Assembly (NCBI GenBank): GCA_005884155.1
Contig: VAXD01000083.1
Coordinates: 1 to 7,089, forward strand
DNA: 7,089 nucleotides
From: Actinomycetota bacterium
GTDB taxonomy: Bacteria > Actinomycetota > Thermoleophilia > Gaiellales > Gaiellaceae
Direction of reading: 5' to 3'
The notes under the pieces were generated by a model. The model was not told the origin of the DNA and searched no databases. It saw only the letters and a list, made by a program, of their open reading frames with translations. A program made the position numbers and the translations under genes. Every line of letters starts with the position of its first letter. Position 1 is the stretch's first letter. Below, piece after piece: positions 1 to 7,077 of the stretch.

Positions 1-349
1 ACCGGAGAAGGGCTACTGGTTCGTGCCGACCGTCTTCACGAACGTCGCGCAGAGCTACCGGATTGCGCACGAGGAGATCTTCGGGCCGGTGTTGTCTGTG
101 CTGACGTTCCGTACGCCGGACGAGGCGGTCGAGAAGGCGAACAACACGCCGTACGGTCTCTCGGCCGGCGTGTGGACGGAGAAGGGCTCGCGGATCCTCT
201 CGATGGCGCAAAGGCTGCGGGCGGGCGTGATCTGGGCGAACACCTACAACCGGTTCGATCCCGCGTCGCCGTTCGGCGGCTACAAGGAGTCCGGGTTCGG
301 CCGCGAGGGCGGGCGGCACGGCCTCGAGCCGTACCTGCGCTTCGAATGA
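1..349 (+). CDS. Aldehyde dehydrogenase, C-terminal part (5' end outside window)
   Basis: NAD(P)-dependent aldehyde dehydrogenases oxidise aldehydes to carboxylates. Only the last 115 codons are here; the reading frame is open from base 2, so the gene starts upstream of the window. Visible family motifs are EEIFGPV (bases 71-91), which carries the conserved cofactor-binding glutamate; NNTPYGLSAGVWT (bases 140-178); and PFGGYKESGFGRE (bases 269-307) near the C-terminus. The catalytic cysteine would lie upstream and cannot be checked. The stop is TGA at 347-349. The next gene, an ALDH-like fragment, starts 64 nt downstream on the same strand, so the two are probably an operon. The aldehyde substrate cannot be deduced from this part. 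Family assignment is firm. Confidence 0.95.
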   Translation, partial: PEKGYWFVPTVFTNVAQSYRIAHEEIFGPVLSVLTFRTPDEAVEKANNTPYGLSAGVWTEKGSRILSMAQRLRAGVIWANTYNRFDPASPFGGYKESGFGREGGRHGLEPYLRFE

Positions 350-382
350 GCGTAGGCTCGACGGAGCTCATCAGAGAGCGGA

Positions 383-403
383 GGCGCCGGCTTTGCCGGC
401 GCC
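383..403. repeat. Perfect 9-bp inverted repeat (hairpin) between the two ALDH genes
   Basis: The arms GGCGCCGGC (383-391) and GCCGGCGCC (395-403) are exact reverse complements around a TTT loop. No T-run follows on either strand, so it is not a standard intrinsic terminator. The right arm runs directly into GGGAG (404-408), the likely ribosome binding site of the next gene, so the folded RNA could partly mask translation initiation. It could also be an mRNA-stability element or a dispersed intergenic palindrome. Only one copy is present in the window. Confidence 0.6.
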
Positions 404-413
404 GGGAGCGGGA

Positions 414-1158
414 ATGAGCCGGCTTCCGGTTCGCAAGACGTACAAGCTCTTCATCGGGGGCGAGTTCCCGCGCTCCGAGTCGGGACGCACCTACGAGGCG
501 GAGGGTCAGAACGTCGCGCGCGGCTCCCGCAAGGACGTGCGCGACGCGGTGCGGGCAGCGCGTCTACCGCATCGCCGAGATGATGGAGGCGCGCCGCGCC
601 GAGTTCGCCGAGCTCTCCTCGGGCCCGAAGGAAGTCGAGCGCTCGATCGACCGCGTCGTCTGGTACGCGGGCTGGGCGGACAAACTGGCGCAGGTGCTGG
701 GTTCGTCGAATCCGGTCGCCGGGCCGTACTTCAATTTCACCGTCCCGGAGCCGACTGGTGTCGTCGGGATCCTGGCTCCGGAGGAGCCCGCGCTCGCCGG
801 GCTCGTCTCGCGTGTCGCGCCCGCGCTGGTCGGCGGGAATACAGTCGTGGCCGTGGCCTCGGAAGCGCACCCGCTGGCGGCGGTCGAGCTGGCGGAAGTG
901 CTCGCAACCGCGGACGTCCCGGGCGGGGTCGTCAACATCATCACCGGGCGCCGGGAGGAGCTCGCCCCGGTCCTGGCGAGCCACATGGACGTGAACGCGC
1001 TCGACGTCTCCGGCGCCGACGGCGAGGTCGCCGAGCTGGAGCGGCTCGCGGCCGAGAACGTCAAACGCGTCGTGCACGGCGCGCCGGACGACCAGAGCCC
1101 GTGGGAGGTCGCGGGCTTCCTCGAACTGAAGACCGTCTGGCACCCGATCGGCGTCTGA
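414..1158 (+). pseudogene. ALDH-like short protein, disrupted by internal deletion/frameshift
   Basis: Start ATG 414 has GGGAG at 404-408. The first about 49 codons (414-560) read as an ALDH N-terminus (TYKLFIGGEFPRSESGRTYE, then KDVRDAVRAAR). The homology then moves to the frame read from about 553 (GQRVYRIAEMMEARRAEFAE), continuing as the ALDH cofactor-binding domain (PTGVVGILAPEEPALAGLVS; ALVGGNTVVAVASEAHPLAA) to TGA 1156-1158. The two halves meet inside 552-560, and the normal intervening segment (around RAAFxxWSxxTAYNRGQ in the family, from memory) is missing, about 50 nt. Even restored, this would be a protein of roughly 270 residues, not about 480: it ends FLELKTVWHPIGV soon after AENVKRVV, where full ALDHs continue with ELGGK and then the catalytic Cys. 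Such short, non-catalytic partners next to a full ALDH are, as I recall, found in other actinobacteria, where they may pair with the enzyme. It may be a true pseudogene or an assembly/sequencing error. Confidence 0.75.
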
Positions 1159-1221
1159 CCGCGCGGAGCCCAGGCGCCCCTGCCGCCCACGTCGACACCT
1201 TGAACTTCCAGGCGCTTTCCC

Positions 1222-1226
1222 GGAGG
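1222..1226 (+). promoter_or_regulatory. GGAGG, possible ribosome binding site upstream of lipoprotein
   Basis: GGAGG is 5 nt before GTG 1232, which is in frame with the lipoprotein signal peptide, and 3 nt before ATG 1230, which opens only a ten-codon frame ending at 1259. If GTG 1232 is used, the signal peptide gains a 24-residue N-terminal extension. The site may be fortuitous in a GC-rich region. Confidence 0.35.
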
Positions 1227-1303
1227 ATGATGTGCTCTCAACTAACGCTAGAAAGATGACATCGCACACGAATCGCGCCGCCGCCCGGGACCGCCGGGCT
1301 CGA

Positions 1304-1962
1304 ATGTCCCCCGCTCGCCGCGCGCGACGCTGTCTGCCGCTCGCGCTCGCCCTCGCCCTCGCGCTCGCACTCGTCAGCGGCTGCGGCGGCGGCGGCAGGT
1401 TTCGGCCACGACCCTCTACCCGCGTCTGCTCCCTGCCTCGGCTGTACCGGGCTTCGGCCTGGAGCGCAAGCTCGACTGGAGTAACCCGGTCGACCTCGTT
1501 GGCGAGGGCGTCGCCCTTCCGCAGATCACTCATCCGAGCGCGGGTGTCGAGGAGTTCCAGAGCGCACACCTGAAGGGCGCAGTCGGCGAGGTGCTCAATC
1601 GGGGCGCCGGGTTCAATGTGACCGCGATCCATCTAGGTGCCGCGAAGTTCGATTCGGCCTCGGACGCAGTCAAGGTGCGCAACTGGATGCACGGCGAGGA
1701 TCTTCAGCAGCCCTGCTTCAGCATCTGTGCCTTCAGCCCTATGCCCACGAAGGTGCCAGGAGTGCCCGATTCGGCGGCGGTCATCCAGACCACCACAGGG
1801 GGCAGACGGGGCTTCGGGCCCGCTAACTATCGCGCCGAGTTCACGATTGGCCCCTACCTCTACTGGGCCTGGTTCCAGGGCAACTCGAGCCCCCAGACCA
1901 AGAGCACGTTCGAAAAAGGGCTCGGCCGCTACTACCAGCACGCGAAGCAGCAGAAGAGCTGA
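1304..1962 (+). pseudogene. Uncharacterised secreted lipoprotein, frameshifted after the lipobox
   Basis: Starting at ATG 1304, the product has a basic n-region (RRARR, residues 5-9), a hydrophobic core of alternating Leu-Ala (residues 13-23) and lipobox V-S-G-C with Cys27 (codon 1382-1384), followed by GGGG. That frame then becomes Arg/Ser-rich and non-protein-like. A convincing protein continues in the frame one base earlier, from about 1399 (VSATTLYPRLLPASAVPGFG onward) to TGA 1960-1962, giving about 218 residues in all. The shift lies in the GGC-repeat tract 1385-1396 and equals one missing base or two extra bases. The mature part has two cysteines (QQPCFSICAF) and an aromatic stretch (YLYWAWFQ) but no family I recognise. 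Function unknown; it would be anchored to the outer face of the membrane. The start is uncertain: GTG 1232 has the better ribosome binding site. A sequencing error is as likely as a real frameshift. Confidence 0.6.
1340..1375 (+). repeat. Hexanucleotide tandem array CTCGCN encoding Leu-Ala repeats
   Basis: Six consecutive six-base units (CTCGCG, CTCGCC, CTCGCC, CTCGCG, CTCGCA, CTCGTC) encode the Leu-Ala core of the lipoprotein signal peptide. Unit gain or loss would change the length of the hydrophobic core by two residues without altering the frame. Confidence 0.7.
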
Positions 1963-2052
1963 GGCGCCAAGCCCGCGCAGGCGACGACGCTTCCGGGCCA
2001 GGCTGCGCAGACGGGGAGCGGTGGCCGTAGCTTTGCGCCAGAATTGCGACTT

Positions 2053-2610
2053 GTGACCGGGCTCCGCCGCTTCAGCCAGGCGATCTCAGAGGGCGACGGC
2101 ATCTCCGTCGTCGCCGAGGTGGGCAGCGCCGACGCTGCCAGCCGCGCCGAGAGCGAGGGTGCCGAGGGCGTGCTCGTTCACATGCACAGCACGCACGAGC
2201 TCGACGCAATCCGTGGGGCGGTCTCGGTTCCGGTGCTCGTCCACTGGACGGGCGATCACTCGTCGACCCTGGTCGGCGCGGATGCGTGCATGGTCGACCT
2301 CGGAGAGTGGTCCGGCGACCCGGCGGGTGAGCTCGAGCTCGCGGTACGGGTCGAGGACGAGGAGCAGCTCGAGGAGGCGCTGGAGAAGTTCGACCCCGAG
2401 TTGTTCGTGCTCGCCGGCAGGCATGAACGCCCGCTCGAGGGCGTGCTCGACCTGCTGCCCGACGTCCCTGCGGGGAAGCTCGCCATCGCCGACCTGCCCG
2501 CGACGACTCGCGCGGACGTCGACGAGCTCGAGCGCGCCGGCGTCGACGCCGTGATCGTCCGCGCGGGAAACGTCGCCGAGCTGATCGGCGAGACGCCGCC
2601 CGAGGTCTGA
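2053..2610 (+). CDS. Shortened indole-3-glycerol-phosphate-synthase-like (TrpC-like) barrel protein
   Basis: This 185-residue cytoplasmic protein tracks the TrpC family: RRFSQAISEGDGISVVAEV (residues 5-23) resembles the TrpC segment before its first catalytic strand; ELAVRVEDEEQLEEALEKF (95-113) resembles the VEVHDEEEL region; and TTRADVDELERAGVDAVIVR (151-170) resembles the C-terminal phosphate-binding end. Key TrpC residues are absent: the E-x-K of the first strand reads AEVG (no Lys), the INNR-type loop reads VLAGRH (119-124), and the catalytic AESG reads IADL (145-148). TrpC is usually about 255-270 residues, so the barrel is also shorter. It is probably not an active tryptophan enzyme; function unknown. 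GTG 2053 was chosen because homology begins just after it; TTG 2044 is also in frame, and neither has a clear ribosome binding site. The next gene follows after 14 nt, so this is likely the head of the downstream operon. Confidence 0.75.
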   Translation: MTGLRRFSQAISEGDGISVVAEVGSADAASRAESEGAEGVLVHMHSTHELDAIRGAVSVPVLVHWTGDHSSTLVGADACMVDLGEWSGDPAGELELAVRVEDEEQLEEALEKFDPELFVLAGRHERPLEGVLDLLPDVPAGKLAIADLPATTRADVDELERAGVDAVIVRAGNVAELIGETPPEV

Positions 2611-2624
2611 GCACGGCTCGGCCC

Positions 2625-4013
2625 GTGCGGCCTCGCGAGAGCCTCTGGGGCGGGCCGCGTATGGCCCTGGCCGCGATCGTCGCCGGAGCTGCGGCGCTGC
2701 GCGCCATCGGCCTCGGCTACGGGTTGCCGTTCCCGCTCTTCAGCCCCGACGAAAAGAACATCGTCCCGCGGGCGTGGGGGATGGTCCACGGCGCGGGGCT
2801 TGACCCTCACTGGTTCGACTACCCGAGCCTGCTGATGTACCTGCTCGCGCCGTTCCAGGCGTGGGAGAGCTCGCCGTCGTACCTGGCGGCGCGGATCGTG
2901 GTGCTGATGCTCGCGCTCGGCGCCGTCGCGGCCTCGTGGTGGCTCGGGAGCCGCGCATACGGCGGCCCTGCTGGAGCCGTGGCCGCCGCGCTCGTCGCCG
3001 TCGAGGTGACCGAGGTGACGTACTCGCGGATGGCGGTCACGGACGTCCCGCTCACACTCGGCGTCGCCGCGTCGCTCGCGCTGCTCGTCTCGGGCCGGAT
3101 CGAGCTCGCCGGGCTCGTCGCGGGTCTTGCGACCAGCATCAAGTACCCGGGCGTCTTCCTGCTCGTCCCGCTCGTGATCGCGGCGTGGGGCCGGCCGAGG
3201 AGGCTCGCGCTGGGGATTGTCCTCGCGGTCGTCGGGTTCTGTGCGACCAGCCCGTTCTTCGTCGCCCACTTCGGCTCGGCCGTCTCGGACGCGTACCGCG
3301 TGCAGCGGCTCGCCCACCAGGGCTGGCTCGGCTTCGAGCACGACCACATCGCTCCGATCGCCTTCATCGGACGGCTCTGGGACGGGCTCGGGCCGGTGCT
3401 GATCGTCTGCGGCATCGGGCTCGTCGTCGCGCTCGTGCGTCGCAACCGCGCCGATCTGATCCTGGCCTCGTTCACGATCGTCTACTTCCTCGACCTCTGC
3501 ACGATCGGCGCGCACTTCGACCGCTATCTGCTGCCGCTGCTACCGCCGCTCGGCGCCCTGGCCGGCCGGCTGCGCGGGCTCGCGCCGGTGACGCTGCTCC
3601 TCCTGGTCGTGCCGCTGACCTGGTCGATCCGCGACGCGCGCAAGCTGACGAAGACCGACACGCGCGTCGTCGCGCACCGCTGGATCGAGTCGCACCTGCC
3701 GCCCGGCTCGCGGCTCGCCTCCGACCCGTCGCTCACGCCGTTCGCCGGCTTCCGCGTCCTGAAGCTGCGACTGCCGCTTCCGGAGGAGAAAGCGCCGGAC
3801 CCGAACCGCGACGTCCGACGGCTTCGGCGGGCCGGCGTCCGATACGCCGTCGTCACCGGCGCGATCGCGGACCGCGTCCTCGCCGCACGGAAGCACTACC
3901 CGCGCGAGACCGCGTTCTACGAGGCGTTGCGCAAGACCCGCCGCGTCTTCTACATCCAGCCCGGCGGCCGGTATGCGGGTCCGTGGGTAGCCGTCTACCA
4001 TTTCCCGCAGTGA
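2625..4013 (+). CDS. GT-C membrane glycosyltransferase, PMT/ArnT (family 39/83)-like
   Basis: A 462-residue multi-pass membrane protein. GT-C transferases move sugars from polyprenyl-phosphate carriers to acceptors on the outer face of the membrane. Evidence: a first membrane segment (residues 14-35) followed by SPDEKN (40-45), with the Asp-Glu pair typical of the catalytic first external loop; MAVTDVPL (136-143), matching the second conserved Asp motif; TSIKYPG (170-176), like the Lys-Tyr motif of the PMT_2 domain; FDRYLLPLLP (298-307); and hydrophobic segments near 90-106, 115-128, 142-155, 160-188, 193-213, 254-271, 278-293 and 318-332. The C-terminal about 120 residues are hydrophilic and probably form an external domain. 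Start GTG 2625 is 14 nt after the previous stop; ATG 2661 is an alternative that still keeps the first membrane segment. The stop overlaps the next start as GTGA (4010-4013). Donor and acceptor cannot be predicted. Confidence 0.9.
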   Translation: MRPRESLWGGPRMALAAIVAGAAALRAIGLGYGLPFPLFSPDEKNIVPRAWGMVHGAGLDPHWFDYPSLLMYLLAPFQAWESSPSYLAARIVVLMLALGAVAASWWLGSRAYGGPAGAVAAALVAVEVTEVTYSRMAVTDVPLTLGVAASLALLVSGRIELAGLVAGLATSIKYPGVFLLVPLVIAAWGRPRRLALGIVLAVVGFCATSPFFVAHFGSAVSDAYRVQRLAHQGWLGFEHDHIAPIAFIGRLWDGLGPVLIVCGIGLVVALVRRNRADLILASFTIVYFLDLCTIGAHFDRYLLPLLPPLGALAGRLRGLAPVTLLLLVVPLTWSIRDARKLTKTDTRVVAHRWIESHLPPGSRLASDPSLTPFAGFRVLKLRLPLPEEKAPDPNRDVRRLRRAGVRYAVVTGAIADRVLAARKHYPRETAFYEALRKTRRVFYIQPGGRYAGPWVAVYHFPQ

Positions 4014-4609
4014 TCCGGGTCGCAGCGGTTGTTCCTCTGGCGGTGCTCGCGATCGTGCTCGCCGGTTGCAGCGGCGGCGACACGCGCGCGGGTGCCGGAG
4101 TCGCCAAGGCGAAGCCGACCTGCCTGGACCGGTCCGGGTGGCAGCGCCTCGCGAACCAGATCCGTGCGCCGGTCTACTGTCCCGGCTGGATGCCCGACCC
4201 GCTCAACGGCGTGATCGGCGGGCAATGGAACAACATCAACTCGGTCTCGAAGGACCGGAGCTACCTGATCGGCTTCATCTGGTTCGAGCGCGGCAGCGGC
4301 GAGCTGCACGTCAACCTGCGCGGGTATCCGGGCCGGACGTCGATCCCGCATTGCCCGGGTGACATCCGCGGCTCGACCGTCCCGTGCTTCGCCGACCCGC
4401 ACGGCCACGTCCGCGCAAGAGGGATCGACGCGACCGTCTACACGGTGAACCAGGGAGCCGACCAGTGGCACGTGCTGCTGGGGTGGCATCGCGGCGGGTC
4501 TCTCTACACCCTCAGCCAGCACGTCGCGGCGCCGCTGACCTACCGGCATGTCGTCGTCGACCTCAAGAAGATGCTCGGCTCGCTCAGCCTCGTCACGCCT
4601 GCGGCATGA
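4010..4609 (+). CDS. Uncharacterised cysteine-containing lipoprotein
   Basis: A 199-residue predicted lipoprotein: short basic start (MIR), hydrophobic core (residues 4-18) and lipobox L-A-G-C with Cys20, followed by SGGDT, a likely +2 Ser that suits surface anchoring. The mature domain has four cysteines (38, 57, 115, 126), enough for two disulfides, and aromatic/glycine-rich segments such as YCPGWMPDPLNG (56-67) and WHVLLGWHRGGSLYTLSQH (153-171). I recognise no named family. Start GTG 4010 overlaps the glycosyltransferase stop (GTGA) and the end overlaps the next start (ATGA, 4606-4609). Coupled translation is therefore likely, and this argues for a shared envelope role with both neighbours. 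No in-frame start further upstream gives a signal peptide. Confidence 0.85.
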   Translation: MIRVAAVVPLAVLAIVLAGCSGGDTRAGAGVAKAKPTCLDRSGWQRLANQIRAPVYCPGWMPDPLNGVIGGQWNNINSVSKDRSYLIGFIWFERGSGELHVNLRGYPGRTSIPHCPGDIRGSTVPCFADPHGHVRARGIDATVYTVNQGADQWHVLLGWHRGGSLYTLSQHVAAPLTYRHVVVDLKKMLGSLSLVTPAA

Positions 4610-5964
4610 GGGTCACGCGTCGGGGATTGCTGGCCGGCGCCGCCGCCGGGGCGCTCGGAGCTACCGGGATCTACGAGCTCGTCGACCGGCTCGCCACCTC
4701 GCCCCAGCGGGCCGCTGCGCGGGACCTGCTGCCGGAGCAGCACCTGCTCGATCTTCGGGTCGTTCACGACGACGGGATCGCGGTCGTCGTTCCGCCGCTC
4801 CACCACCAGCTCGTGACGGGAACGGTGGCAACAGGCGACCTGAGAAGCGCCCAGCACGAGCTCGAGCACGCCCTCGCAGACCTCGACGAGCGGTTCGCTC
4901 CGACCGCCGCCGGCCTCGGGGTGACCGTGGCCTGGGGGCTCCCTTACTTCCTCGGTCACGTTCCGGCGGCCTGGGCGGAACACGCGCCGTTCGACCGTCG
5001 CGCGCAAAAGCCGGCGCTCCTACCGGCGATCCGCTTTCCCAGCGACCCGCGGAGCACCGTCCTCGAGGAGAACGACGTGGCCGTGCTGATGCGCAGCGAC
5101 TCGCTCGAGCACGTTTCCGCGGCCGCCAAGAGGCTCTTCGACGATCTCAAGCTCTTCGAGGTGACGACCATCCGCAAGGGGTTCGCGGGCGGCGGCTTCG
5201 AGGGGCGGCAGAGCCTGCCGAAACGGATGGCGACAGCCGCGAACGTGCCCGGCGCTGACCTGATCCCCGACACCGCCGAGCTTTTCCTCGGCTTCACCTC
5301 GACGCAGTCCGCGAATCTGGGGCCGGGCCGGATCGCGAACCTCGAGACGCTCGGCTACACGGACGCCGCCGGCGGCTACTTCCACGGTGGCACGCACATG
5401 CACGTCTCCCACATCTTCGAGGACCTCGAGGCGTGGTTTCTCAACTTCGACTTCCAGCAGCGCGTCGACACCGTCTTCCGGCCGGGATTGAAAGTCCGCG
5501 AGGATGCACAGACGGTCGCCCAGGGCGCGGCTCGGGCCAGCAGTGCGAGTGGCGTCAAACGGGACTTCCGCCGCCGCGGCCGGATCGGCCACAGCTCGTC
5601 GATCCAGCCGACCTCGAGGCTCGAGCGCGACACGGTCGGCCACGACGGCGACGTCTACCGCAAGGGGACCGCGATCCCGCAGCGGGTGGACTTCAACACG
5701 CTCGACAACCCGTTCTTCTGGAGCCGGGACGGCGTCGATCAAGCGGCCTCGGCCGGCGTGCACTTCGTCGTCTTCAACCCGTCCAGCGACGACTTCCACC
5801 GCAACCGGCTCGCGATGGACGGCGTTCTTCCTGACGGGACGCGGCTGCCGCTCGCCCCCGGCTCGCGCGCGCAGGGCCTGAACTCCGTGCTGCACACGAC
5901 CCACCGACAGAACTTCCTCGTCCCGCCGCGTAGGCACCGGTCGTTTCCTCTGGCGGAGCTCTAG
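4606..5964 (+). CDS. Tat-exported protein related to DyP-type (heme) peroxidases
   Basis: A 452-residue protein with a twin-arginine signal (TRRGLLAGAAAGALG, residues 4-18; Arg5-Arg6), so it is probably folded, perhaps with cofactor, before export. DyP peroxidases bind heme and oxidise varied substrates with peroxide. Fold-level similarity: GFEGRQSLP (197-205) sits where DyPs have GFxDGxSxP; THMHVSHIFEDLEAWF (263-278) resembles the 'GSYLVxRRIRxDLxAW' segment; GHSSSIQPTSR (328-338) aligns with the G-A-H-x-x-H-I-R region, making His329 a candidate proximal heme ligand; VYRKG (350-354) resembles the following ILRRG, making Arg352 a candidate distal Arg; and the end (GVHFVVFNPSSDDFHRN, 384-400) resembles the DyP C-terminus. 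The distal Asp of GxxDG is not present in the expected place. ATG 4606 overlaps the lipoprotein stop as ATGA. Related Tat proteins annotated only as domains of unknown function exist; enzymatic activity is unproven. Confidence 0.7.
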   Translation: MRVTRRGLLAGAAAGALGATGIYELVDRLATSPQRAAARDLLPEQHLLDLRVVHDDGIAVVVPPLHHQLVTGTVATGDLRSAQHELEHALADLDERFAPTAAGLGVTVAWGLPYFLGHVPAAWAEHAPFDRRAQKPALLPAIRFPSDPRSTVLEENDVAVLMRSDSLEHVSAAAKRLFDDLKLFEVTTIRKGFAGGGFEGRQSLPKRMATAANVPGADLIPDTAELFLGFTSTQSANLGPGRIANLETLGYTDAAGGYFHGGTHMHVSHIFEDLEAWFLNFDFQQRVDTVFRPGLKVREDAQTVAQGAARASSASGVKRDFRRRGRIGHSSSIQPTSRLERDTVGHDGDVYRKGTAIPQRVDFNTLDNPFFWSRDGVDQAASAGVHFVVFNPSSDDFHRNRLAMDGVLPDGTRLPLAPGSRAQGLNSVLHTTHRQNFLVPPRRHRSFPLAEL

Positions 5965-5965
5965 C

Positions 5966-5971
<6 letters not shown>
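5952..5971. other. Imperfect inverted repeat spanning the two convergent stop codons
   Basis: GGC-G-GAGCT (5952-5960) and AGCTC-A-GCC (5963-5971) are complementary except for one G/A mismatch, around a two-base centre. The repeat contains both the plus-strand TAG (5962-5964) and the minus-strand TGA (5966-5968). No T-run follows on either strand, so a role as a bidirectional terminator is only possible; much of the symmetry may be chance. Confidence 0.3.
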
Positions 5972-6988
<1,017 letters not shown>

Positions 6989-6991
6989 CGA

Positions 6992-7077
6992 TGCCGAAGG
7001 TGGGAATCGAACCCACACGGGCCTCTCGGCCCACCGGATTTTGAGTCCGGCGCGTCTGCCAGTTCCGCCACTTCGGC
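6992..7077 (-). tRNA. tRNA-Leu (anticodon CAA)
   Basis: A class II tRNA of 85 nt plus discriminator A (6992). Reading the minus strand: acceptor GCCGAAG (7077-7071) pairs perfectly with CTTCGGC (6999-6993); the D stem is GCG/CGC with the GG loop; the anticodon stem CCGGA/TCCGG encloses CTCAAAA with anticodon CAA at 7043-7041; the long variable arm is GGGCC-GAGA-GGCCC; and the T arm is GTGGG-TTCGATT-CCCAC. Anticodon CAA reads UUG, a rare codon in such GC-rich genes. Discriminator A fits leucine identity. The 3' CCA is not encoded (the next bases are TCG), so it must be added after processing. Its promoter lies beyond the window. Confidence 0.97.

Noticed and set aside
1200..1230. Promoter-like TTGAAC (1200-1205) with GATGAT (1225-1230)
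   Set aside because: Spacer is 19 nt and the -10 match is poor; consensus boxes from model organisms are unreliable here.
451..1632. Long minus-strand open frame (393 codons)
   Set aside because: Antisense shadow of the ALDH-like and lipoprotein genes; Arg/Asp-rich composition typical of reverse frames in GC-rich DNA, with no recognisable motif.
1975..2010. GCGCAG...CTGCGC inverted repeat after the first lipoprotein
   Set aside because: Short 6-bp arms with a loop over 20 nt and no T-run; not a credible terminator.
2329..2340. 12-bp palindrome GAGCTCGAGCTC
   Set aside because: Lies in coding sequence as Glu-Leu repeats (GAG/CTC codon bias); expected by codon use, with no regulatory context.
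2256..3515. Long minus-strand open frame (419 codons)
   Set aside because: Antisense to the TrpC-like and glycosyltransferase genes; highly charged, low-complexity translation, while the plus strand carries clear family motifs.
2861..4009. Upstream extension of the 4010 lipoprotein frame
   Set aside because: Arg/Ala-rich out-of-frame reading of the glycosyltransferase; the lipoprotein signal peptide begins exactly at GTG 4010.
6989..7018. N-terminal extension of phosphofructokinase (VWVRFPPSAS)
   Set aside because: This is translation of the tRNA T arm and acceptor stem; family homology begins at (M)KVGILTGGG.
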